From Archangium sp. (GTDB lineage: Bacteria; Myxococcota; Myxococcia; Myxococcales; Myxococcaceae), in the NCBI GenBank assembly GCA_016793585.1, contig JAEUJR010000493.1:1-16144 (forward strand): a DNA stretch of 16,144 bases, given 5' to 3'. Position 1 is the first letter of the stretch. The number at the start of each line of letters is the position of its first letter. The notes under the pieces are model-generated. The model searched no databases, was not told the DNA's origin, and was given only the letters and a program-made list of their open reading frames with translations. The position numbers and the translations under genes are program-made. Shown here piece after piece: positions 1-9,074 of the stretch.

Positions 1-259
1 GCGGCTCGGCGTGGGCTTCGGGAAGGCCGAGTACGTCTCGATGCTGGTGCTCTCGGCGGTCATGCCGATCGTGCTCTGGGCTTTGGGGCTCGCCTCGAGC
101 TGGGTGCTGGGCGCCCTTGGGTCGCTCGTCTTCGCCGTGCCGCCGCTCCGGCTGCTGATGAAGGAGTCGGGCCCAGTGCTCAATCAAGCGCTCGCCGGGA
201 CCGCGAAGCTGCAGCTCGTCTACGGACTTCTCTTTGCGCTGGGACTCGCCCACTCATGA
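1..259 (+). CDS. menA: 1,4-dihydroxy-2-naphthoate polyprenyltransferase MenA, C-terminal part (5' end outside window)
   Basis: Only the last 85 or so residues are present; the frame is open from base 2 to the stop at 257-259. MenA is an integral membrane UbiA-family enzyme that joins a polyprenyl chain to 1,4-dihydroxy-2-naphthoate, giving demethylmenaquinone. The fragment starts with an RLG segment, then shows two long hydrophobic helices and ends with LNQALAGTAKLQLVYGLLFA, which closely resembles the usual MenA C-terminus. The catalytic Asp-rich motifs lie upstream, outside the window. The stop overlaps the menC start by four bases (ATGA), and menE follows, so the quinone context supports MenA over another UbiA prenyltransferase. 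The assignment rests on the C-terminus plus neighbours. Confidence 0.85.
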   Translation, partial: RLGVGFGKAEYVSMLVLSAVMPIVLWALGLASSWVLGALGSLVFAVPPLRLLMKESGPVLNQALAGTAKLQLVYGLLFALGLAHS

Positions 260-1293
260 AACTCGATCTGCGTCCCATCACGTTGCGCCTCAAGAAGCCG
301 CTCAACACCTCGCGCGGGCCGCTCAAGGAGCGTGTCGGCCTCGAGCTTCGCGTCGAACACGAGGGGCTCGTCGGCCGCGGTGAGGCGTTTCCGCTGCAGG
401 CGTTCGGCACCGAGTCGTTCGCCGATGCCGAGTCGGTGTTGAAGAGCCTGACCGTCGAGCCGATCGAGTCCATCGACGAGCTTGGGTATGCCCTGACGTC
501 GCTCGAGGCGACTCCGGCGGCGCGCTTCGGCGTCGAGTGCGCGTTGCTCGAGCTGCTCGCCCGGCGTCGCGGGGTTCCTGTCGCGTTGCTGCTCGGCGAG
601 GCGCACTCCGTCATTCCCGTGAACGCGCTCATCGAAGGGCCCGACGCCGACGCGTTGGTGGAGAGCGCCCGGCAGGCCGTCGCCGCTGGCTTCAAGACGC
701 TCAAGTTCAAGGTCGGCGCGAAGACGGTGTCGCTCGACGCGCAGCGGCTCCACGCGGTGCGGTTGGCCGTGGGCCCCGACATCGCGCTGCGCATCGACGC
801 GAACGGCGGGTGGACGGAGGGCACCGCGCGCTCGGCGCTGCGCGGGCTCGAGTCGTTGAACATCGAGCTGTGCGAACAGCCGGTCGCGTCTCACGACATC
901 GAGGGGCTGCGGCGCGTCAGCGATCTGGTGCCCATTCCGGTCGCCGCCGACGAGGCCCTCGGCATTCGCAGTCACCGCTCTCGGGTCATGGTCTCGGACC
1001 CGCGCCCGGCCGCGAAGATTCTCGTGCTCAAGCCGGCGGTGCTCGGCGGGCTCATTCCTTCGCTCGAGCTCGCGCGTGAAGCGTCGGCGGCGGGGCTCGG
1101 CTCGTACGTCACCACCACGATGGATGGGGCGATCTCCCGCGCTGCTGCGACGCACCTGGCGGCGGTGCTTCCTCCTTCGAAGTACGCGCACGGCCTGTCG
1201 ACCACCGAGCTGTTCGATGGCCTTCCGCCAGACGGTTTCACGCCGAAGAACGGAGCCATCACGCTGCCCGACGTACCGGGGTGGGGCGTCTGA
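256..1293 (+). CDS. menC: o-succinylbenzoate synthase MenC (enolase superfamily)
   Basis: A 345-residue cytoplasmic enzyme that dehydrates SHCHC to o-succinylbenzoate in menaquinone synthesis. The enolase-superfamily layout is complete: an N-terminal capping domain (about 1-115), then a barrel with the KFK motif at K150/K152, metal ligands D181 (in RIDANGGW), E207 (in CEQP) and D232 (in AADEAL), and the second catalytic lysine K259 (in VLKP). Dipeptide epimerases and other muconate-lactonizing-type enzymes share these residues, so the sequence alone does not exclude them; the position between menA and menE makes MenC much more likely. The ATG lies inside the menA stop (ATGA), implying translational coupling, and the length is normal for the family. 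Confidence 0.92.
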   Translation: MKLDLRPITLRLKKPLNTSRGPLKERVGLELRVEHEGLVGRGEAFPLQAFGTESFADAESVLKSLTVEPIESIDELGYALTSLEATPAARFGVECALLELLARRRGVPVALLLGEAHSVIPVNALIEGPDADALVESARQAVAAGFKTLKFKVGAKTVSLDAQRLHAVRLAVGPDIALRIDANGGWTEGTARSALRGLESLNIELCEQPVASHDIEGLRRVSDLVPIPVAADEALGIRSHRSRVMVSDPRPAAKILVLKPAVLGGLIPSLELAREASAAGLGSYVTTTMDGAISRAAATHLAAVLPPSKYAHGLSTTELFDGLPPDGFTPKNGAITLPDVPGWGV

Positions 1294-1294
1294 A

Positions 1295-2653
1295 GTGCGT
1301 TGTCCCGTCGGGGGTTCGGCGCAGCGTTTCCCCGACCGGCTCGCGCTCGAGTTCGACGATCGGCGCTGGAGCTGGGCTGACGTCGCACGCGAAGTCGACG
1401 GCTGGTCGGCATGGCTCGAAGGGCAGGGCCTCGGAGCGAACGACCGGGTCTCGACGATCACCTGGAACCGGCCCGAGGTGCTCTTCCTCTGGTTCGCGCT
1501 GCTCCGACGGGGCGCGACGCTGGTTCCCCTCAACGCACGACTGACGGCCGCCGAGCTCGAGCCCCTGCTCGCTCGCGTGCAGCCGAAGCTCGTGCTCAGC
1601 ACGGCGTTTCCTTCGCCGACTCGCGGTGCAGTGCGAGAGGCAGAGCTGAACGAGGGTGACGAAGCCGCGGGGCTGTTCACCTCGGGCACGACGGGCACTC
1701 CGTCTCTCGTTCCGCTCACCGTCGGCAACTTCCTGGCCTCGCACCGGGCCAACGCCGCCAACCTCGGCGCAAACGAGCATCAGGTCTGGTTGGGCACGCT
1801 GCCGCTCTTTCACGTCGGCGGGCTCGCGATGGCGTTTCGCTGGGCGGTGATGGGCGCGAGGCTGGTGCTCGAGAAGCAGTTCGACGCTGCGCGGGTTGCC
1901 CTGCTGCTCCGTCGAGGCGATCTCACGCACGCCAGCTTCGTGCCCACCGCGCTGAGCCGCGTGCTCGAACAACCTGGCGCTGCGTTCTCGCCGTCGCTCG
2001 AGGCGCTGTTGATCGGTGGCGGGCCGATGGGCGTCGAGCTGCTGCGGCGCGCGCGAACCCTGCGTCTGCCGGTGCTGCAGACGTACGGGCTCACCGAGGC
2101 GTGTTCGCAGGTCACCACCGAGCGCCTCTCCGACGCCGATGGAACGACCGCAGGGCCTGCGCTGCCTGGTCTCGAGGTTCGCATCGAGAACGAGCAGGGG
2201 CCGGTTCCCGTTGGTGTGATCGGAGAGATCTGCGTGCGCGGGCCCACCGTCACGCCGTCGGCCGGTGAGTGGTTGCGAACGAAAGATCTGGGGCACCTCG
2301 ACTCGCGCGGGCGACTCACCGTGCACGCGCGGCGCGTCGATTTGATCGTGTCTGGTGGAGAGAACATCTACCCCGCCGAGGTCGAGGCGGTGCTGAGCGA
2401 GAGTCCACTCGTGCTCGACGTTGCGGTCGCCCCGATGGCGGACGAGACGTGGGGCCAGGTGCCCGTGGCGTTCGTGGTGTGGCGGGGCGCTCCCATGGCC
2501 GAGGCGCTCGACGCCCATGCGCGGGCACGACTCGCGGGGTTCAAGGTTCCGCGGCGGTGGGTGACGGTCGAGAGCCTGCCGAGGAACGCGAGCGGCAAGT
2601 TGCTCCGCCATCAGCTGCCCGGGCCCCCGTTCCCTGCTGTCACACGATCGTGA
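1295..2653 (+). CDS. menE: o-succinylbenzoate--CoA ligase MenE
   Basis: An acyl-adenylating enzyme of 452 residues that converts o-succinylbenzoate, ATP and CoA to o-succinylbenzoyl-CoA, AMP and PPi. The GTG start is chosen because it lies one base after the menC stop and gives a normal N-terminus (CPVGG..RFPDRLALEF); longer versions would run through menC. ANL motifs in order: P-loop FTSGTTGTPS at 128-137, QTYGLTE at 262-268, RTKDLG with D331, the hinge region around R347 and D349 followed by SGGENIYP (353-360), and the C-terminal catalytic lysine K435 in NASGK. In the P-loop, the lysine usually following the proline is serine (S137). The protein is on the short side of the ANL superfamily but normal for MenE. 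Confidence 0.92.
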   Translation: MRCPVGGSAQRFPDRLALEFDDRRWSWADVAREVDGWSAWLEGQGLGANDRVSTITWNRPEVLFLWFALLRRGATLVPLNARLTAAELEPLLARVQPKLVLSTAFPSPTRGAVREAELNEGDEAAGLFTSGTTGTPSLVPLTVGNFLASHRANAANLGANEHQVWLGTLPLFHVGGLAMAFRWAVMGARLVLEKQFDAARVALLLRRGDLTHASFVPTALSRVLEQPGAAFSPSLEALLIGGGPMGVELLRRARTLRLPVLQTYGLTEACSQVTTERLSDADGTTAGPALPGLEVRIENEQGPVPVGVIGEICVRGPTVTPSAGEWLRTKDLGHLDSRGRLTVHARRVDLIVSGGENIYPAEVEAVLSESPLVLDVAVAPMADETWGQVPVAFVVWRGAPMAEALDAHARARLAGFKVPRRWVTVESLPRNASGKLLRHQLPGPPFPAVTRS

Positions 2654-2702
2654 TAGTGGCGCGCCTCCCACGAAGGTGAAGTCCCGGTTCGGACATATCG
2701 AA

Positions 2703-2708
2703 AGAGGA
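2703..2708 (+). promoter_or_regulatory. Shine-Dalgarno site that sets the start of the 2715 lipoprotein gene
   Basis: AGAGGA lies six bases before the ATG at 2715. A GTG at 2676 and an ATG at 2709 are also in frame, but the ATG at 2709 directly abuts this site and the GTG would place charged residues before the hydrophobic signal. The spacing therefore favours 2715. Confidence 0.6.
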
Positions 2709-2714
2709 ATGCGC

Positions 2715-3401
2715 ATGGCCCGGTTCGTCGTCGCAGTGTCGTCACTCGTCCTGGTGTTCGGCTCGATTCTCGGCGCGGGCTGCGGCCCTTCGGTGCCGGT
2801 GCCTGACGCGGGCTCTCCCAAGGCGGGCGGCCTGTCGGGGACCGGCGGAGGCACCTCGGGCACGGGCGGCGGCACCTCGGGAACGGGGGGCGGCATGTCG
2901 GGCACGGGCGGCGGCTCGGCTGCTGATGCGGGCGCGTGCCTGCAGTTCACCGCTCCGATCGCGTACACGGGTGGCCCCGGCTCGGGCAGCTACGAGCTGC
3001 TGAACGACGGCGGCCTCGGGCTTCACTACACGGGCGTCGTCACCAACTCGGCGCCGTACGTGACGGTCGATCTCTCGGTCTTCAACCGCAACCCGGCCGT
3101 CGCCGTGCCGTCGCCGCTCACCGGCACCTTCGAGACCATCACCAACGCGATGCCTGCGTTCCCGGTCAGCCTCATGGGCACGAACTGCCAGATGAACGGC
3201 AGCGGCTGCGTGCAGACCTTCCTGGCGCGGCGCGGCGCCTACAACGTCACCTCGGCGACCAACTCGGTCGACGCCGGCACCTTCGTCGGGAGCATCACCG
3301 GCGTTCGGTACGTGCAGGTCGACTCGAACTCGCTCGACCCGATCCCCGATGGTGGGTGCATCGATCTGAACTCGTTCTCGTTCACCACTCAGTGGCCCTG
3401 A
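2715..3401 (+). CDS. Exported lipoprotein of unknown function with Gly-rich repeat linker
   Basis: I do not recognise a named family. The 228-residue product starts with a basic-hydrophobic signal (about 1-20) and a probable lipidation cysteine C23 in LGAGC. The lipobox is imperfect, because the -3 residue is Gly with Leu at -4. Residues 40-67 are four copies of a seven-residue xSGTGGG repeat, followed by a DAG tag and a compact domain (about 75-228) ending in WP. That domain resembles the C-terminal domain of the next gene: both have a G-Y-N-x-T stretch, DAGxFVG, a late cysteine and a terminal WP. The gene starts 61 bases after menE and ends seven bases before the next gene, so the two exported proteins are probably cotranscribed. 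Confidence 0.7.
   Translation: MARFVVAVSSLVLVFGSILGAGCGPSVPVPDAGSPKAGGLSGTGGGTSGTGGGTSGTGGGMSGTGGGSAADAGACLQFTAPIAYTGGPGSGSYELLNDGGLGLHYTGVVTNSAPYVTVDLSVFNRNPAVAVPSPLTGTFETITNAMPAFPVSLMGTNCQMNGSGCVQTFLARRGAYNVTSATNSVDAGTFVGSITGVRYVQVDSNSLDPIPDGGCIDLNSFSFTTQWP
2832..2915 (+). repeat. Four tandem 21-base units coding for xSGTGGG
   Basis: In-frame units start at 2832, 2853, 2874 and 2895, each coding for SGTGGG preceded by Leu, Thr, Thr or Met. They form the flexible linker between the lipid anchor and the folded domain. Several third positions differ between units (ggg/ggc/gga), so the array is not freshly amplified. Confidence 0.85.
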
Positions 3402-3408
3402 GGCACCG

Positions 3409-4269
3409 ATGAACACGGTCAAATTGGCTGCGCTGGGGTTTCTGGTTGGCGCCGCGGTAGCGGTCGCTCCGTCGTGCGGTGGTGGCGCGTGCAACGCGAT
3501 GAACTGCGCCAACGGGTGTTGTGACTCGACGGGCAAGTGCCAGGCAGGCACCACGCCTGCCGCCTGCGGGAAGGGCGGCGTGACGTGCGGCGCCTGCGCT
3601 CCCGGTCAGGCGTGCACGCTGCAGATCTGCGGCGGCCCCATGGGCACGGGCGGCGGCTCGGCGAACACGGGCGGTGGCTTTGCGTCGGCTGGTGGCTCGG
3701 CGGGCGGCACCGCTGACGCCGGCCTCAACTGCATGGACTACGGCGAGATCGATCTGATGGAAGACGTCGAGGGCAGCTTCAACATCGGCGATCCCGACGG
3801 TGGCCTCGCCGGCTTCGAGTGGTGGGATGCGTTTCAGGCCCTCGAGGCTCCTGCCAACCGCGTCGACACGTTCACGGCCGAGCTCTACTTCGAGACCGCG
3901 AACGGCCCGCCGACGTTCCCCTACGCCGGCAACCTTCCGCTCGACACCGACTTCGGCAGCTGTGACTCGTGCTTCAGCGCGTCGCTCGGGTGTGATGACA
4001 ACCTCGACAACTGCGAAGGCGACTACCTCGCGACCTCGGGCAGCTACAACTTCACCGCGGGCACCCGGCGCACCGACGCTGGCGTCTTCGTCGGAGAAGG
4101 CCGCAACCTGATCTTCCGCAGGTGGAACTTCGCCAGCGACCGGCCGAGCGGTACGGCCTGCTTCACGGTCTCGAAGCTCACCTTCCGGGGCGTGTGGCCT
4201 GACGCTCCAGTCGACGCTGGGCTCGTGGACGCGGGCGTGGTCGACGCTGGTTCACGCGACGGCGGCTGA
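3409..4269 (+). CDS. Exported protein with ten-cysteine module, probable lipoprotein
   Basis: A 286-residue exported protein of unknown function. It has an N-terminal hydrophobic signal (about 5-20) followed by PSC at 21-23; Ala-Pro-Ser before C23 is a poor lipobox, so cleavage by signal peptidase I is the alternative. Residues 28-74 hold a ten-cysteine module (C28, 33, 37, 38, 44, 53, 60, 63, 69, 74) also found in the CAP-domain gene on the other strand. A Gly/Ser/Ala linker (about 78-104) leads to a domain (about 108-264) resembling that of the upstream neighbour and ending in WP. A DAG-rich tail (268-281) follows. The stop codon of the upstream gene forms part of the GAGG-like Shine-Dalgarno site seven bases before this ATG. 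Confidence 0.72.
   Translation: MNTVKLAALGFLVGAAVAVAPSCGGGACNAMNCANGCCDSTGKCQAGTTPAACGKGGVTCGACAPGQACTLQICGGPMGTGGGSANTGGGFASAGGSAGGTADAGLNCMDYGEIDLMEDVEGSFNIGDPDGGLAGFEWWDAFQALEAPANRVDTFTAELYFETANGPPTFPYAGNLPLDTDFGSCDSCFSASLGCDDNLDNCEGDYLATSGSYNFTAGTRRTDAGVFVGEGRNLIFRRWNFASDRPSGTACFTVSKLTFRGVWPDAPVDAGLVDAGVVDAGSRDGG
3490..3630 (+). other. Coding segment for ten-cysteine module, copy 1
   Basis: Encodes residues 28-74 of the 3409 gene. Cysteine spacing is C-x4-C-x3-CC-x5-C-x8-C-x6-C-x2-C-x5-C-x4-C, with GCCDSTG and CG-x-GG-x-TC shared with copy 2. Ten cysteines in an exported protein suggest up to five disulfides; this is inference. Confidence 0.8.
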
Positions 4270-4291
4270 GGCTTCCGCTGCGGCAGATCTT

Positions 4292-4337
4292 CGGGGCGTG
4301 TTCGGAGGCGTTCTCCGGGCGCGCCCCGAGTGTTTTT
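4292..4337 (+). terminator. Strong Rho-independent terminator after the exported-protein pair
   Basis: Bases 4292-4307 can pair continuously with 4313-4328, giving a 16-base-pair stem with three G-T wobbles and a GCGTT loop. TGTTTTT (4331-4337) follows two bases after the stem. The hairpin lies 23 bases after the stop of the 3409 gene and before ftsB, so it separates the two transcription units. Uninterrupted T runs are rare in this window, which adds weight. Confidence 0.85.
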
Positions 4338-4366
4338 CAGGCTCGTTGCAACCTGTAGCGGTTTTC

Positions 4367-4394
4367 TTGCCGGGTGCCGACCCGCTGGTACCGT
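4367..4394 (+). promoter_or_regulatory. Possible promoter of the ftsB operon
   Basis: TTGCCG (4367-4372) and TACCGT (4389-4394) are separated by 16 bases and fit a weak sigma-70-type promoter. The predicted transcription start is around 4401, so the ATG at 4403 or 4406 would be almost leaderless; no Shine-Dalgarno sequence is visible there. The position after the terminator is right, but the match is weak. Confidence 0.35.
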
Positions 4395-4402
4395 CGCCTT
4401 CG

Positions 4403-4683
4403 ATGATGCGTCGTCAACAGGTGCTCTGGGCCAGCGTGTTCATCGCCCTTCTCCTGGCGGCCGCGTCAGCGATGGCCGAGGGCGGCTTTCGTCGCTACGT
4501 GCGCCTCTCGCAGGACGTGAAGTCGCTCAAGGAGCGCAACCAGCGCCTGAGTGACGACAACGCGCGCCTACGCCGTGAGGTCGAAGCGCTGCGTGACGAC
4601 CCGCGCGCCCTCGAGCGTGCGGCGCGTGAAGAACTCGGGCTCGTGAAGCCCGGAGAGATCGTGTTCAGCCTGGAGGGTGCTCC

Positions 4684-4687
<4 letters not shown>
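4403..4687 (+). CDS. ftsB: Cell division protein FtsB (DivIC/septum formation initiator family)
   Basis: A 94-residue bitopic membrane protein of the divisome, expected to act with FtsL and FtsQ to activate septal wall synthesis. It has a short basic N-terminus, one transmembrane helix (about 8-24), a periplasmic coiled coil (about 31-64, rich in Lys, Glu, Arg and Leu) and the family C-terminal block DPRALERAAREELGLVKPGE (66-85). The usual length is about 90-110 residues. Two adjacent ATGs (4403, 4406) are possible starts. The frame is open further upstream, but that stretch would translate the terminator and promoter region and is rejected. Its stop overlaps the start of the next gene by four bases. 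Confidence 0.92.
4672..4677 (+). promoter_or_regulatory. Shine-Dalgarno site for the first diguanylate cyclase, inside ftsB
   Basis: GGAGGG lies six bases before the ATG at 4684, within the last codons of ftsB. With the ATGA overlap it gives independent or coupled initiation of the cyclase gene and fixes its start. Confidence 0.75.
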
Positions 4688-6852
<2,165 letters not shown>

Positions 6853-6879
6853 CGAAGCACGAGAGGGCGTTTCGCGACG

Positions 6880-8157
6880 ATGGGCATTCGCGCGCAGCTG
6901 ACGTTGCTGGTGCCAGGCGTCGTCGCCATCGCGCTCTCGGTCGTCGCCACCCTCGCCGTGCGCGCGTCGAACCGCGACGCCCTCGAGGAGTTCAAGGAGC
7001 TGAACCTCACCGCACTCGAGGCGCTGAGCGTCACCGTGGCGACCAGCGTCGCGCAGAACGACATGTCGGCGCTCGACACGGTGGTGGCGCACGCGACCGA
7101 GCGGCTCGAGGTGCACGGGCTCATGGAGCTCGCCGTCGTCGACGACGACGCGCGGGTGATGGCGCACTCGAGCCCCGAGAAGTTCAACCGGGTGCTGGCC
7201 GATCCCTTCACGCAGCAGGCCATCGCCTCCGATGGGCCCGTGTGGGTGCGCGAGGGCAACGTCATGCGCATCGCCACGCCGGCGGTCTCGGGCATTCGTT
7301 GGGCGACGGTGACGGCTCGGTTCTCGCTCGCGCAGATGGAGACGGCCTTCTGGGAGGTGCGCAGGCGCTGGGCGCTCGGCACCGTCGGGCTCTTCTTCTT
7401 CATCGCGGGAGCGCTGTTCCTGGGGCTCAACCGGGTGGTGATTCGGCCCGTCGCGATTCTGCAGCAGTCGGTGCGCCGCATGGGCGAAGGGCACCTGTCG
7501 ACGCGCGTGCCCGCGCTGCCCGGCCGCGAGATGAGCGAGCTGTCAGACATCGTGAACCGCATGGCCACGGCCCTGCAGAGCGAACGCGAGAACCTCGAGC
7601 GCACCGTCGCCGATCGCACCCGCGAGCTCTCTGACGCCAACTCGCGCCTCGAGCGCCTGGCCGTCACCGATGGCCTGACCGGGCTGTTCAATCACCGGCG
7701 CTTCCAGGAGTCGCTGCACTCCGAGCTGCTGCGGTGCGAGCGCCACAAACGCCCGCTCGCGGTGCTCATGCTCGACGTCGACTTCTTCAAGCGGGTGAAC
7801 GACTCCATGGGGCACCCGGCGGGCGACGAGCTGTTGCGGCGGCTGGCCGAGGTGCTGGGGCGCGACTTGCGCGCGACCGATCTCATCTCGCGGTACGGCG
7901 GCGAAGAGTTCGCGGTGCTGCTGCCCGAGACGACGAAGGCCGAGGCGATGCAGGTGGCCGAGCGTATGCGCGAGGCGGTCGAGCAGAAGATCAACGAGAC
8001 CAACGCGTGGACGCAGACCATCACCGTCAGCATCGGGGTCGCGACGTTCCCCGAAGACGGCAAGACGGCCGAGGTGGTGCTCGACGCCGCCGATCAGGCG
8101 CTCTACGTGGCCAAGCGCCAGGGTCGGAACCGGGTCGTCGGAGCCAAAGCCGCGTGA
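6880..8157 (+). CDS. Diguanylate cyclase with periplasmic sensor region and HAMP domain
   Basis: A 425-residue second c-di-GMP synthase with classic transmembrane-receptor layout: TM1 (about 8-27), a periplasmic region of roughly 136 residues (28-163) not matching a family I can name, TM2 (about 164-184), HAMP (about 185-237), a short coiled coil, and GGDEF (about 258-420). The active loop is GGEEF (340-344), metal aspartates D299 and D301 sit in LDVDFFK, and the RATD inhibition site (331-334) is at the right distance. It starts 27 bases after the previous cyclase. Its TGA overlaps the next start (GTGA), so it is translationally coupled to a periplasmic binding lipoprotein, a candidate signal partner. 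Confidence 0.93.
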   Translation: MGIRAQLTLLVPGVVAIALSVVATLAVRASNRDALEEFKELNLTALEALSVTVATSVAQNDMSALDTVVAHATERLEVHGLMELAVVDDDARVMAHSSPEKFNRVLADPFTQQAIASDGPVWVREGNVMRIATPAVSGIRWATVTARFSLAQMETAFWEVRRRWALGTVGLFFFIAGALFLGLNRVVIRPVAILQQSVRRMGEGHLSTRVPALPGREMSELSDIVNRMATALQSERENLERTVADRTRELSDANSRLERLAVTDGLTGLFNHRRFQESLHSELLRCERHKRPLAVLMLDVDFFKRVNDSMGHPAGDELLRRLAEVLGRDLRATDLISRYGGEEFAVLLPETTKAEAMQVAERMREAVEQKINETNAWTQTITVSIGVATFPEDGKTAEVVLDAADQALYVAKRQGRNRVVGAKAA

Positions 8158-9074
8158 GGCCCTTCGTGATCGCCGCGATCGTGCTGGTGTCGGCCTGCAC
8201 CGAGGGGCTCGCGCCTCCAAAGCCGACGCCGCGCAAGAGCACCGAGCGGGTGGCGCTGTTCTCGCCTCCTGCGGGCTTCACGAAGTTGCGGCTGCTCGTG
8301 CCGCCGGTGCTCGAGCGCGAGTCGGTCGAGCGGGCCTACGCGAAGCTCGACGACTACCTGAGCCGGCAGCTGGGCGTTCCCGTCGAGCTGGTGATCGGCG
8401 AGAGCTACGACGACGTCGTCTCGCGCACCGCCTCGAACGACTTCGACGCCGTCATGCTCAGCCCGTACACGTACGCGCTGGCCATGGAGAAGCAGCGCCT
8501 GCCGTGTCTGGTGCAGATGATCGGAGACGGCTCGGCGACGGCGGCCGGCTACATCGTGGTTCGCGACGACAGCCCGATTCGCAGCATCGCCGACCTGCCG
8601 GGCGCCCGCTTTGGCTTCGTCGATCGCGCCTCGACGTCGGGCTACGTCTACGCGGTCAAGGTGCTGCGCGACAACGGCATCGACCCGAAGAAGCACCTCG
8701 GCGCGATCGAGTTCCTCGGAAACCACGAGGCGGTGCTGCAGGCCCTGCTCGACGGCCGAATCGACGCGGGCGCGACGTACCAGGGCTCGCTGACCGCCCT
8801 GCGCCGCTCGAAAGACGTCGACCCGCTCTCGTTTCGCATCATCGCGAAGACCGAGCGCACGCCGCGCGACATTCTCTGTGTGCGGGCCGATCTGCCCGAG
8901 ATCGTACGGGCCGAGCTGCAGCGCCTGCTGCTGGTGCTGACGGTGCGCGATCGGGTGGGCCGGGAGATTCTGGCGCCGATGAGCGTGAACGGCTTTCAGC
9001 CCCCCGACGACGCGGCCTACGACGGCGTGCGCAGGGTCGCCGCAGAAGTGCGTGCGTGGGATGAGAAGCCCTGA
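8154..9074 (+). CDS. PhnD-like periplasmic substrate-binding lipoprotein
   Basis: A 306-residue lipoprotein of the phosphate/phosphite/phosphonate-type substrate-binding family. The GTG start, overlapping the upstream stop as GTGA, gives a short signal peptide and a good lipobox VSAC with C15. Family features: DAVMLSPYTYA (98-108), AGYIVVRDDSPI (131-142), FGFVDRASTSGY (153-164), GNHEAVLQALLDGRIDAGAT (189-208) and a C-terminal region of normal length. No PhnC ATPase or PhnE permease gene lies nearby, so it is an orphan binding protein. Given coupling to the HAMP-GGDEF gene, a role as ligand sensor rather than transporter subunit is reasonable inference. The ligand cannot be read from sequence; phosphonate is only the family name. 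Confidence 0.85.
   Translation: MRPFVIAAIVLVSACTEGLAPPKPTPRKSTERVALFSPPAGFTKLRLLVPPVLERESVERAYAKLDDYLSRQLGVPVELVIGESYDDVVSRTASNDFDAVMLSPYTYALAMEKQRLPCLVQMIGDGSATAAGYIVVRDDSPIRSIADLPGARFGFVDRASTSGYVYAVKVLRDNGIDPKKHLGAIEFLGNHEAVLQALLDGRIDAGATYQGSLTALRRSKDVDPLSFRIIAKTERTPRDILCVRADLPEIVRAELQRLLLVLTVRDRVGREILAPMSVNGFQPPDDAAYDGVRRVAAEVRAWDEKP

Noticed and set aside
2654..2714. Search for a terminator after menE or a promoter for the lipoprotein pair
   Set aside because: No stable hairpin with a T run and no convincing -35/-10 pair is visible in these 61 bases, so read-through from the men operon remains possible.
220..2968. Long minus-strand open frames opposite menC, menE and the first lipoprotein gene
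   Set aside because: Low-complexity Arg/Pro/Ser translations without start context or family motifs; they mirror well-supported genes on the plus strand.
7734..8153. Upstream extension of the PhnD-like frame through the second cyclase
   Set aside because: The translation there is Arg-rich and lies out of frame over the GGDEF domain; the GTG at 8154 gives a signal peptide with a VSAC lipobox.
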